From NCBI GenBank assembly GCA_020698575.1, contig CM036255.1, positions 14,929,501 to 14,993,500 of the forward strand: DNA of 64,000 nucleotides. Reading direction: 5' to 3'. This document shows, in pieces, positions 7,883 to 18,660 of the stretch; position 1 is the first letter of the stretch, and each line of letters begins with the position of its first letter. The notes under the pieces were generated by a model, which did no database searches, had not been told where the DNA came from, and saw nothing but the letters and a program-made list of their open reading frames with translations. The stretch is from Bostrychus sinensis. Its lineage: Eukaryota > Chordata > Actinopteri > Gobiiformes > Eleotridae. Both the position numbers and the translations under genes were made by a program.

Positions 7883-9448
7883 TTTTATTGCATTACTTAA
7901 TAAAGTTAGTCAATTCTGGTAAATATATTTTCTAATAATTTTCTAATATATTCATCAACATTTTTTACTTTTTCCTATTCAAAAGGTGCTAATCTTATTT
8001 TCTTGGCCAGTAAAAGTAATCAACATTGCACTGATTTGAAAAGGTAAAGTAGTCATGATTTCAACTATTTGTACAATAGCCACAGTCATGTACATTTTGT
8101 GCTGGTCCCAGGCTCATATAAATGAGAGATCCATACCAAATTAAATAGGCAGATCACTGGGAGACAGATAAGTAAAGATGAAAAGGGAAAAAAAAGTTGA
8201 CAAAGCAAAAGTTATATGTGCAAACCAAATCAATTTTTTTATTTTATTTTATTTTATTTTTTTATTTTTTTATTTTTTTGTTGTTGTTCATGGCAGGCAC
8301 TTATGGTAGCCATTTTAGTTCAGGGGTAATGATGATAAAATGTAATGCAACATACAGTATATTATTTAATGTTGGATCATTTAAACACACCAATCAAGTG
8401 AAAAGAGTACAAGGCTTTTGACAGTCATCTCTTTACCTATAAATACAAAATGTACAGTAAAAAATCTAACCTCAGTGTCACCCCAAATCCTGGAGACACT
8501 TCAGTCCACGCTTCCTGACACATTCTGTCAACAGCCCACACACTTCCGCTCCACTTTATTTTTCCCATTTCCTCTTTTAATGTGCTGCCCATTGTCAAGC
8601 CCCCTTGTGTCTCTTCCCTCAATCCAATCTCGGCTCTCAATATTTTTTCTTCCCTGTCGCCTCCAGCTACAAAATGTTTGTCACAATTCACCCTTATACT
8701 TTTCCAACCTCCCACTTTTTACTCCTTCTTGCTTCTTCCTCACTGTGCCAGCATCTTATCATCCTTGCTCTCTAGATTAGATTTCCTACCAATTGGGATG
8801 CCATAGATGCCAGAGGGGACCATTTAGATGAATCTCGAATCACACACACACGCCAACGTCCCACATACACTCACATACCTGTCATTTATATGAAGACATC
8901 CACCAGCCCGAGATATGTCATTCATGTATCACCAGGAAGCCCAGGGCCAAAACTGTTAAGGTGTCTTGACATTGCTCATTGTCTAGGAACCTGGATCCAA
9001 TACACACAACTGAGCTTCAAACCATTCCTAAATCAAATAGTTTCCATCGCCAGCATTGGCACGATAAGGATCAATCATAATGATGAAACCTGCTTGTAAC
9101 ACCTCCATCGCTGTGGCTGCTGTCATTGAACAAGGCACACATGAATAGAGATTTGTGCATCCTTTCATGTGTCTTGTAGCCTAACAAGCTTTACTTTGAT
9201 CTGGAGTTATGGCAAAAATGGACAAAGCAGTGACAAAATGATAAAAATCACAAAGGTTTCAAAAGGAAATACAAACAGTGGGTCTTTTAACAAAACACAT
9301 ACAGCACGAAGGATGATGATCTCTTTATATTACTCTGTGACATCCTAGTATTGGCTGTTGGTGCGAGTTCTCAGTTATCCTGGTGTTCATTAATAATCCT
9401 TTGGTTGGGGGATAAAATAGATTCTAAAGAACAAACTTGGTCCAAATG
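7883..9448. other. Non-coding stretch, no gene recognised
   Basis: AT-rich sequence with a T-rich low-complexity block at 8234-8279 and a short CA run near 8841. 8418-8780 is pyrimidine-rich on the plus strand, which produces a long but unconvincing open frame. Confidence 0.6.
8234..8279. repeat. (T)nA low-complexity tract
   Basis: Runs of TTTTA/TTTTTTA over about 46 bases; no flanking LINE or SINE body is recognised. Confidence 0.85.
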
Positions 9449-9486
9449 CCCCCCCCCCCCCCCCCCCCCCCCCTTTTTTTTTTTTT
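9449..9486. repeat. C25 followed by T13 homopolymer tract
   Basis: Twenty-five consecutive C residues (9449-9473) are followed directly by thirteen T residues (9474-9486), giving a 38-base pure pyrimidine strand. Lengths of such runs are unreliable in assemblies. Confidence 0.9.
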
Positions 9487-12100
9487 AACCCTTTTTATGC
9501 ATTTACCTTCTGTACTTAACTGAATCCAGCGTATTTGTTTCAGACAGGATGACACAGGATGGTATTTTTCGTAAGGGTTCTAGGTCAGTGCAACAGTGTA
9601 AAAAAAATTGTTCCTCAAATATTTGGCCTTTTCCAAAAAGTTAAGTGCCCAAAGTCAAATCTGCAAAATAACATTTTGAAGGAGTACTGGTTGAAGATGA
9701 GCAAGCCTGACTCCATGTGAACCAAATTTCACAGTACAGATTCATTTAGGAGTGTGGAGCTTCTATGCGTGAGTCCATCCCAGCTGCTCTGTGGAGCATC
9801 AGAGGAGAGAGCCACACAAGACTCTCAGGTGATAGATTGGAAATCAAAGTTTTAATCATACACTCAGGGCTGTTGCCTAGCAACAGGCCTTCCTTTGCTG
9901 AACTTGTGGGTTGGCTGAGGAGCAGCAGAGATGAGAAGAGGATGACGAGCCGAACAGGAGCATGGGGAAAGTGAGCTGAACAGCAGGAAGGCAAATGGGC
10001 TGAAAACAGACATTAAAGGATATAGACAATAAGTTTATTTTCTCAGTACGCGAACACATAAGCTGCATTCAGATATCTAATATGACTTATTAAAAAAATA
10101 GTAAGTCATTTCACATTTTGAACTGTGTTGGAAGCCTACTGTTTATAAGCCAATCATTTAATGCACTGATAACAAAGCAACAACATGCTGAATTCACTTT
10201 TTACCCGTTATGCAAGGGTTTTGTATTAGTATTGTGTTGTACATGTTTAACAATATAAAGCATGGCAACATGTGTCTGGCATTGCAAATAAATATATACA
10301 TGCTGTATTTATGGTGGTTTAAGAAAATATATATATTAACTTTAAAAAAGAAAACCCACAAAGATACAGAAAGGGTTTTGGTGCAGCTCCGAACTGTCAT
10401 TGTCTGGGCTTTTTCTTAAATGAGCTAAATTGACAGAGATTCACTTAGAGTCCTCTCAAATAATTAGTTTTCACATTTCTAATCACTTCACTGTTTGGCT
10501 TTGCTTAGCACTGAAATGAACTTCATTGACTCTGAGCTGCTAATGTAGAAGGATAAAAAATTATTTGAAGATATTAATTTGTCTCAACCTCTCAATAGCC
10601 CTTGTTTGCCATTGGATCTCTTTCTCAAATTACTGTCATACTAAAAAAATGCTGCCGATTTGCTAAATCACCACTTTTCTCCTTAGTTGTTTTCTTGGAT
10701 CTCTAAAGTTTCTATGAATATAGAGTCCTCACTGTGTGCCCGCTACATTGGCTGTGCACAGTTTGAAATCTTGCAAATTCTTGCAAATTCAGTTAGGTAT
10801 TCTTTTGTAATATTTCCTTTATACTGTTATGGGTTGGTAGATGATTGGCTAAATAGGAAGCATGTGATTTCTCTTGGCATGTCGCAATTGTAATTATCTG
10901 TGAAAAAAGATGTCATAGGCTTTATTAATAATGATTTTAATACATAATACATTCTACTACATATTTTCTACTATTGGTCTATGCAGGAGCGCGTGTCCCT
11001 GATGTGTAGTCTAAAGCAGGAAAAAGTTGGCATTTAACTTTGATATTGGAAAGAAGTATTGCTTTAATAAAAGAGCCTGGTGACTCAGGCCTGATAAATT
11101 AGACCTGTCATGCACCTCAATTTGTACACACATCGCTCACATTGGCAGAAAAGTGACGGGATGGGAAAAGGGCAATAGATGAAAGTGCAGATGCAGCAGC
11201 CCGAGTTGTCGCCCTCATCCCTCCACACTCGCTCTGTTTGATTACACGAGTGTCGGGGCTGAGCCTTCTTAATTGTATTCAAGTTCACCATGTCTCACTT
11301 TGATGATGCCTACAATAGAAAACAGAGAAAGAATCAATCACAGTACACCCTCGCTCTGCTCTTTGCCCAAAGACTACAGAAGATGCACACAGTATGTTCA
11401 TGCATATAATTTTTTCCCCCTCTTATCTTTACTGCTCTCTCTCTTCTCATCCGTCCCACACATGTAATCCGCAGGCCTGTCTCGCTGTATACAAAATTGA
11501 TCAATAAGAATAGATTCATGCCTTGTGAACATCAGCCTTAGCCTATGTCCATCTCTTATCACCCCAGTCTACCCACACCCATAGCTAGTAGTTACATCAC
11601 ACACTTTTTTTATTTATCATATGTAATGCAAGCAAAAACTATGCCACAATTTAGGCCAAGACACCTTTTTGTTATAAAGTTACAAAATAGTACCACTAGG
11701 CTATTATAATTACCAACAACACATATCTAAATTTAAATTAGTTAGAAAGTAAATGGCACTCTTTTATATCCAGATATCCAGGATATAAGATAAATAGATA
11801 ACAATATATACATTATTGCTAAGATCTGTTACTAATGTTTTAATTTTTGTTTTTTAATTGTTATAAATGTTGCACTAAATAAATAAAATTTAATAATAAA
11901 ATTTAATAATAATGTGTGATTTTTTACTGTATTTTTTTTATTTTTGTAATAATATCGTATTGTATGTACAGTGTTCATTTTTTATTAATAGGTGAAAGTT
12001 AATAACTTAAAATGCTTTCAATAGGTTTTATACAGTTTTGTTTTGAAGAGCAAAAGGAAGTGCTGTGTCTGTAGTCATTGCTTGCCATTCTTTCCATTAC
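9487..12100. other. Non-coding stretch, no gene recognised
   Basis: No convincing coding sequence or repeat family. It holds an RFX-type palindrome at 9870-9886. 11030-11320 is noticeably less AT-rich and less low-complexity than its surroundings and could be conserved non-coding DNA. 11590-12000 is very AT-rich, with a short duplication of AAATTTAATAATAA near 11890. Confidence 0.5.
9870..9886. promoter_or_regulatory. RFX X-box-like palindrome
   Basis: CTGTTGCCTAGCAACAG is a perfect 7-base inverted repeat around CTA. Its core GTTGCCTAGCAAC fits the X-box consensus (RGYYNYY, 1-3 bases, RRNRAC) bound by RFX factors, which regulate ciliary and other genes. No nearby gene start is seen, so its use is unknown. 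Confidence 0.4.
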
Positions 12101-12460
12101 ACATCCTTCCTACTAGCTCTATGTGTGAAAGACCGGAAATTAGCCATATGCTATGCTATGTTTTTAGCTTGACGGCGAGAGTTGGCGGGTAAAACGTCCA
12201 GCGTTGCTGGTAATTTTTTTTGGCTCGAAAATAGCCCTGCAGCTAGTTTGTGTTGTAAAGTAGAAGTCTCCATCACGTTTTATTAGCATTCTCTCTCCAA
12301 GAAAATGCTCTAAATATTTAGCCTGGCAAGCAAGACTAGTTCTCTTTCTGGTAACGCTCCCATTCAAAGAAATTTCAGAAGGGCGGGACTAAGGGATGCA
12401 GAGTTAACCAAATCAGAGCACGGATCGCAAGTAGAGCGACCGCAACTTTTCATAACAAAC

Positions 12461-12607
12461 ATGGCCGCCACGGTGCAAGAGACTCGTTTGGATTTTGCCG
12501 GTTTTAGAATAAAAACTCAAGAATATTTAGCGTTAGCAGCGTTTTTCTATCAATTTTTAAACGAGAACAGCAGCAGCTCAAACAGTCGTTGCGTAAGGTT
12601 TGTGTAA
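12461..12607 (+). CDS. Small reading frame with strong start context, possible transposon first exon
   Basis: A 48-codon frame starting MAATVQETRLDFAGFRIKTQ. The ATG sits in a good Kozak context (ACAAACATGGCC) in CpG-containing sequence just inside the left arm of the inverted-repeat pair. Before the stop there is a donor-like GTAAGG at 12593, so the real exon might end there. A further open frame follows at 12600-12857, and AATAAA-type signals occur at about 12855 and 12937. I recognise no protein family. Position inside a repeat structure suggests a transposon gene remnant; a host first exon cannot be excluded. Confidence 0.25.
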   Translation: MAATVQETRLDFAGFRIKTQEYLALAAFFYQFLNENSSSSNSRCVRFV

Positions 12608-12859
12608 AAGTGTTAACCGGGACTTTACTGTGATCAATGTCGTAACAAGACGAAGCAGATTCACAGGAATTAAGTACAACGCAACGAGCTTCAGCAGTCA
12701 GCTGGTGATAAAATTAAGCACTGAACGCCATCGAGCTTTGGTAAAGTTGTGTCTTAGACCATCGTTAATTCTTAATTGCAATATGAATTACCACGAATCT
12801 AACTTTATTCTTAATAAGGCTGAAGTTTTAAAGTGCCCCTCAATCGATGAGAAATAAAA

Positions 12860-14240
12860 ACGTTTCTAACATGTTTTATTTATTAAATGTAGCTGTAGCT
12901 GCTTTAAATACTTTGTGACCTTTATCTTACGTACAATAAAGTTTATAGTTTACATAAAAATGCTTTTTGCTATTTACTGTGTAAAAGCTGTTCATTTGCT
13001 CATACGTCGACTTGTTTAACCATGTAACATTTTTAAATAATAAAAAATTATCACAACTAGTCAAAAGGGTTTTATTTACAGGACACATGCAAGCAGTTAC
13101 AACCACACACAACCAAACGTGTATAATAATGTATTAGTCTTATACAGCAATTTTTTTATAATTTAAAGTCACTTTACAATTAGGTGTATTATTCATTTAC
13201 TTCTCAGTCACACTGTGGTTCACAGCAAGAACAGTGACTAAAAAATATTTAAATATGCCTACTATATAAGGACTGATCAGGTATTGCAGAGCAATCTAGT
13301 GTTCACCTTATAACTACACTGGGATGTAAGATTCTTTTTCTTCCATGTATCCATGTACTGCATGTGTGGCAGGAAAAGTCTTTGAGGTGTAGCTGGGCTG
13401 TAATCAGATATCTCATGTTTAATCTTAAGAACATGTGCAGTTAAAATGTGTGTAAAATACAGGAGGTGCTACAGGAGAAATGTAACGTCCAATATGATGT
13501 GCTCTGTAACAATGTAATAATATATTATCCAAATTCAGTGCAAGCAGTATTAGAGCTGAACAGATGTGTGGTTTCCTGAAGTATTTCTCCAAGAATACTG
13601 TGCAGTTTATAACATCACATGCTCATAGAAGTAGAGGGGTAAACTCTTTACAACCTTGAAATGGAATGCAAAATGAGAGACATTAAGTGCAGCTTAGATA
13701 GACTGCTGCAATAGTTTTTGGAAAGTTGTTGTGCTGCTGTACAGAGCTTCTTTCATTACTCCAGTAACAGATGTAGCCACTGTCAGTACAGATGAACTCC
13801 AGTGTCCAGATGGATATGTACCTGAAAGACAAAACACACAACCAGAATATGTCAATCTCACTAAAAAGTAACAATAAATACAAAGGTGTAATTTATATTT
13901 TAGATGGCTATTATGGGTGCAGTTTATTATTTTATCTCTCAAGACAAAACAGTTTATAATAAGCCTTAACTACATTTTAACAGAAACTGCTTTAGTAACT
14001 AATAGGGGCTGGTAGACTATAGTGGCGTAACATAAGCTTTGTACCTGCTTACATTTTGTGTCCCTCTTTCAGTGGAGGAAGCAGACACAGGTCACACACA
14101 CAGCCTTCAGCCTGCAGTCTCACTGCACTGTGGGCAGAAAGGACTGCCCAAACTTTAACCAGGACCTCTGAACCTATGTTGTATAATTTATTTTTATTTT
14201 TATTAAATAAAATTACAGCTCAGATATTGGGAGAAGTCCG
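12860..14240. other. AT-rich stretch with a SINE-tail relic
   Basis: No gene seen. 13165-13225 (minus strand) shares AGGTGTATTATTCATTYACT with the SINE at 33105 and is probably a relic of the same kind of 3' tail. The rest is unassigned, lying between the two inverted-repeat arms. Confidence 0.5.
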
Positions 14241-14739
14241 CGTGAAGAGCGAGCTTCGCTAACCGAGTAAACTGAATAAAAGACATGTTATTTCGTTGGC
14301 GTTTTAGCGGTCCTATCTCTGCGAATATAAGGTCTTTTTTTTAAATATAAATTAAAGACTGTTTTGAAGCTCGAGAAATGTAGGACACCTTTAAGAAGTG
14401 AAGGGAGTGTAAAAATACTCATCCGCTTTGTCAGAAGTCCGCAAATCGCCCCGTCTCGCAGCGTTACAGCTCTCGTTTTTAGCCTTTCTTGCTGGCTCTC
14501 TCAAAACAATTTTAAGAGTTGTCATGACTGTCTTGGTCACAGAAGCAAAACAAGTTACGAAACTATCCCTCCATTAGCCTCTGCGTAGCCTCCACCAAAA
14601 AAACGTTTCAGGCGCAGAGTGTGACGCAGCTCCTAATGCCCCGCTCTGATTGGTTCGGCCCCTAATGCCCCGCTCTGATTGGTTTGGCTCCAAGGGAGCC
14701 GGAGAAATCATTGGCTTATGGAGCGTTACCATACCCAAG

Positions 14740-15288
14740 CAGTGTTGCCAGATTGGGCGGTTTCCCGCCCAATTGGGCTACTTTTGCTCTCTCTCGGCGG
14801 AAAAAAATAGCGTTGGGTGGGTTTATAATATTTGGGCTATTTTTACACTTATGGGGCGGGATTTTGAAAATGTAAAATAAACTTATTTTAATAATATTTT
14901 AAAATTTCCTGATCAATAATTGTTTATATTTGCTGGTTATTGATGAATAAAATTCATTTGTAAAATATAAGTAGTAATATTAGTGTCATTAGTTGTCAAT
15001 CACATGTCTAATTATGGACCTCTGATTGGTTGAAAAAAGTAAACACTGCAGCCCTGTGAGAGAGCTATTTTTTTTTTTTTTTTTATTACACTCATTGTGG
15101 AGACTGTTTATTACTTTTTCCATTGGCAGTTGTGATGTTTTGTGTGCTCAAAATATGCTATTTCATATGTATTACAGTTTTATCATTAAGATTGTAGAAT
15201 GGTTGTGATTTGGGCGGGTTTTTATTGCGTTTGGCGGGTTTTACGTTATATTTGGGCTGGAAAGTGTCAGTCAGATCTGGCAACCCTG
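14740..15288. mobile_element. hAT-type MITE (549 bp)
   Basis: Ends read CAGTGTTGCCAGAT and, reverse-complemented, CAGGGTTGCCAGAT, with the CAG...CTG termini of hAT elements. A perfect 8-bp duplication TACCCAAG flanks it at 14732-14739 and 15289-15296. Both subterminal regions are rich in GGGCGG/TTGGGC words. There is no transposase and the interior is AT-rich. It sits in the right arm of the older inverted-repeat structure. Confidence 0.9.
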
Positions 15289-15329
15289 TACCCAAGTGGT
15301 TATCGCAAGCCAGGCTACTAAATATTGCT

Positions 15330-15880
15330 AACCCCAGCTTACTTCACGAGACCTGCAATTCGTCTTTCTGGACTGTCTGGAATATGACGGTTAGTCGTAA
15401 GAAAAGTGCTAAGAAACTATTAGAAGTGAACAACTGGATTTTAATCTTTTCCTTGACTTTGATTAGATCACATCTATGTCTGGACCAAGTGGATTCGTAA
15501 TTGCACCGCCATCTTAGGCCACAGCTTGGCCTTCCATTCTTCATGTGAACTTTGAATTCTTGTACATTCAACTACTTATCCACAGGTACCATTTAACTAT
15601 ATATATTTTTTTGCTTCTAGAGGGACACTGACATTTTAAATTTCCTGCATAGTAATTTGCTTATTTGGTTCATTAATGAATTAGGCACATATATAAGAGC
15701 CAGTGATTTCATTTGGTTTTTCATGTTAAGCAAATATTACATATTTATATTGGAAACTTGTAGTAGCGTCTACCTCTAGAGTTGGTAAAGAACTAAGGGC
15801 CCTTATCTTAATACACTGGATTTCAATGAGCTACACTATTATGTAGGGATATTTTGCTCAATATAAGAATGATCAAAATA
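15330..15880. other. Non-coding stretch
   Basis: No gene recognised. The first ~230 bases may still belong to the inverted-repeat structure; the remainder is AT-rich unique-looking DNA. Confidence 0.5.
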
Positions 15881-16140
15881 ATAAAACATTTTATTTATAA
15901 GTGCCTTTTATAACACCCAAGGTCATCTTATATGGAAAAGACAAACAAACAACATTAAAACATTTAAATAATTAAAAAGTGGACAGCATTAAAGCGAATA
16001 GGCTAATTTAAACATTTTAGTTTTGAGATGTGATTTGAAGATGGGCAGTGAGGTAAGTTATGTCTGATGTCAGGGGGAGAGCGTTCCAGAGGTGGGGGCC
16101 AGAGCGACTGAAAGCTCTTGATCTCATGGTGGTCAGACAA
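15880..16140 (-). mobile_element. LINE 3'-end fragment (RT C-terminus)
   Basis: On the minus strand, 16137-16015 reads RSRAFSRSGPHLWNALPL, the block that ends many fish L2/Rex-type RT proteins. The expected FKSHLKT-like segment comes next but has degraded to AHLQITSQ. It is followed by a short 3' UTR with TTATTTATAAGTGCC-like words near 15890. The rest of the LINE is absent. Confidence 0.65.
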
Positions 16141-17401
16141 TATTGCCAATACTGTTACATCCCTACTAACATGTAAATGACATAAGAATGCACAGTGATA
16201 TTATTGGGGTTGTCATCTTCCTGTCTGTAAGTGTCTTAAAAAGTTGCAGTTTTGAAGTCAGTTCGAATAACATGCTAGAATTGTTATGCTGGAGTTAGTC
16301 AAAAAGCATAAAAAAAGTCAAAGTCAGACTTTTAAAGTTCAGTGCTAACAATGCTAAATTGATCTCTCTTACCTAAACAACAAATTGTCAGTGACATATG
16401 GATCAACACTGCTAGTCTATTTGACATTTGAACACTTTTAAAGAGGTCTTTATGTACCCAAAATGCATTTGGTCATTCAAGACGTAAACAACTTCCTGCA
16501 ACAGCATATATTTATAGTTGTACTGAAGTCTAACCCTTAGCCAGAGTCTATCTTTGTGAAAGCGGCCCCTGTATTGATGTATTATGTGCTTTTGTCAGTG
16601 TTAGTCACATTGAAAAGTGAACCTTTGAAAGAAGCATTTATTTTCAGTGTTTGTGTGAAAGCCCTTTGTCAGATGTGAAGTGTTCTTTAGCAGAAGTCAG
16701 AGTGGAGCAGCCACAGTGCTAGGTGGAGGTGCACATTCAATTAGCTTTGTGGCTGCCATGAAATACAGAGGGCCAAAGTCAACAAGCACCACAGCTTCCA
16801 CATCACAGTTTTTCTTTAGCTTTTGAGGGATCCATTCAATCCCTGTCTTTTTCAAATGGTTTTCTGCATGTTTTGTCCTTCACGTGTGGTGGTAGTTGGG
16901 GTCATCCAGGCCATAAATCGCTGCTTGTGAGACATGCAGCCAGAGCAATTTATCAATGTAATTAGTGTTTAGCATACAACCCTGCTGCTACAGACGTAGC
17001 TGCCTGCTTTCTGAGAAGCTGTCCAACAGTACTTATTTGATCCTATATTAAAAAATGTGAACAATTTAACTGAACCAATTTTTACAGTTTGGGATATCTG
17101 CAGCGTGATATACTGGCAGTTCTTCATTTGTCATTTGGCTTGAGTGGCGCAGTAATTATAGCCACAGGGTGCCCAATCTTGTGTTTGGGTCTTGGCCAGA
17201 GAGCAAAACTGACGTCAAGTGTAAGAAAAATACAGGCTCTATAGAGGCTGCGCTTTTGTCTGTCCACTTATTGTCTACATAATTTGTGTAAACAGAAGGT
17301 CTTATTGCCAAAATTACTGTTTACATTAGCTATTATAAAAAGAGAAACACAGCTTTTATGACAATAAAAAAAAAAAAAAAATGCTATTTTAGATACTACA
17401 C
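16141..17401. other. Non-coding stretch, no gene recognised
   Basis: No repeat family or coding signal found. 16720-17000 is moderately complex sequence without low-complexity runs. Confidence 0.5.
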
Positions 17402-17700
17402 TGCACAGTGGCAGAGTGGTTAGTACTCCTGCCTCAAAGATTGTGGCTTTGGCTGCCAACATTTGATGGAGTCTGTCTGTCTCTTCTGTGTTACTGGGTG
17501 TTCTCTCTGTGTACTCCAACTTTTCGTCCAAATTGCCTGTCATGAATGAATGTGAGAGTAAATTGTTGTCTGTCGGTGTAGAGTGTTAGCCCCGCAACTT
17601 CCTAGCCATTGTCCAGGGTGTACACAGTCTTAGACACATAGCTGTGGGGATAGGCTCCAGCCACCCACTACTGGGAGTAAGCAGATGATCAATGAAAGAA
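17402..17700 (+). mobile_element. tRNA-derived SINE, near full length
   Basis: Head GTGGCAGAGTGGTTAGTACT with an A-box-like segment, then the body found in many fish retroposons (GTGTTCTCTCTGTGTACTCC), AATGAATGTGAG, and the shared tail CCATTGTCCAGGGTGTACAC...GGGGATAGGCTCCAGCCACC ending near AATGAAAG. The tail resembles L2-type 3' ends, which such SINEs use for mobilisation. Confidence 0.75.
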
Positions 17701-18504
17701 TTTTTAAAATTCCACCTGCCACCTGTTGTAACCATAAATGCACTAAGATGTGCTGAACTGCATAAAGATGGAAATGAAGACAGAGGTACACAGAGCCACT
17801 GCTTAGCTAGCTTAGCATGCTAAAAAACTGGAACAAAGTATGGCATCTTTCCATGCCGTCTTTTTCCAAAGCCTTTTATATAAATGCATATGGCCACAAT
17901 GGTTATTCTCTCATTCATTTCCATTTCCTCCCACATTCCCATCCATTATGTGTTCCTTCTTTGGAGTAGGTGCTTGTTAATTGCCAGGTCTTGGCTGAAG
18001 AGGTTACGAGTGTTCCAGCACTCTACAGTGAATGAATGTGGCTTGTTGACTCCAAGTCGCACTAGAGTGTGCATTCAGAATACCAGAATGCCAAGTCCAT
18101 TAAAGTGAGAAGGGTTCATTTGTCACAGTTTCCACTGGTGTTGCAGTAATGACCAGGTGTGTTGGTGATGAATGGCCTGACCTTTACCTCCCCCTTATAA
18201 TCAAGTGGTCCTGGTAGATTCCCAACATTCAATTTGTGGATGTCTTGGATGTCTCCACAGCATGGTCCAGCATGCAATGGGTTTAGAAATTTTCAGAACG
18301 CAATTCCAGTTGCCAAGTCATTAAACATATTTTGCATACCCTGAATTTTCAGTTTTTCTTGAAAAGAACAACTAATGTATGCTATACCCAGATACTTTGT
18401 ATGCTCATTTAGTATAAGCTTTAAACTTATGACCAACTAAAGTGCACTCAGGTTCACATCTTAAGTATCCCAGCCATACCATAATGTCAAAATGTACTAA
18501 ATAA
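17701..18504. other. Non-coding stretch, no gene recognised
   Basis: Unique-looking sequence; the open frame at 17884-18108 has no recognisable content. Confidence 0.5.
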
Positions 18505-18660
18505 ATACAATCCATTCATTTTCATCTGCTTATTTTCAACTAGGGGTGGCTAGAACCTATTCCAGCTACTATGGGCCTGAAGTGGGGTACATTTCTACAT
18601 ACCTATCATACCCATTTATCTAAAAATGGACAAGCTTTATGTGATGTAAAAGCAATGTAC
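18505..18660 (-). mobile_element. SINE/L2-type 3' tail fragment
   Basis: CATTTTCATCTGCTTATTTT, AGGGGTGGCTAGAACCTATT, CCAGCTACTATGGGC, GTGGGGTACA: the reverse complement of the tail seen at 17640-17700 and 25680-25770, degraded. Confidence 0.65.

Larger units (their letters stand above)
12300..15330. repeat. Degenerate inverted-repeat pair enclosing ~2.2 kb, possible old DNA transposon
   Basis: Left-arm words at 12311-12423 (AATATTTAGCCTGGCAAGC, GGTAACGCTCC, AACCAAATCAGAGCACGG) recur in the same order, reverse-complemented, on the right. There they read AATATTTAGTAGCCTGGCTT (15305-15325), GGTAACGCTCC (14721-14732) and AACCAATCAGAGCGGGG (14640-14690, twice). The spacing agrees once the hAT MITE inserted at 14740-15288 is removed. 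I could not find clean ends or a target duplication. An old DNA transposon with long inverted ends is the simplest reading, but a duplication in inverted orientation is also possible. Confidence 0.5.

Noticed and set aside
8418..8780. 120-codon plus-strand frame
   Set aside because: A pyrimidine-rich strand gives few stop codons and a Leu/Pro/Ser/Phe-rich product; no coding evidence.
17210..17217. Perfect TGACGTCA (CRE), with a second at 44797-44804
   Set aside because: An 8-base motif is expected by chance about once per 65 kb; no promoter context.
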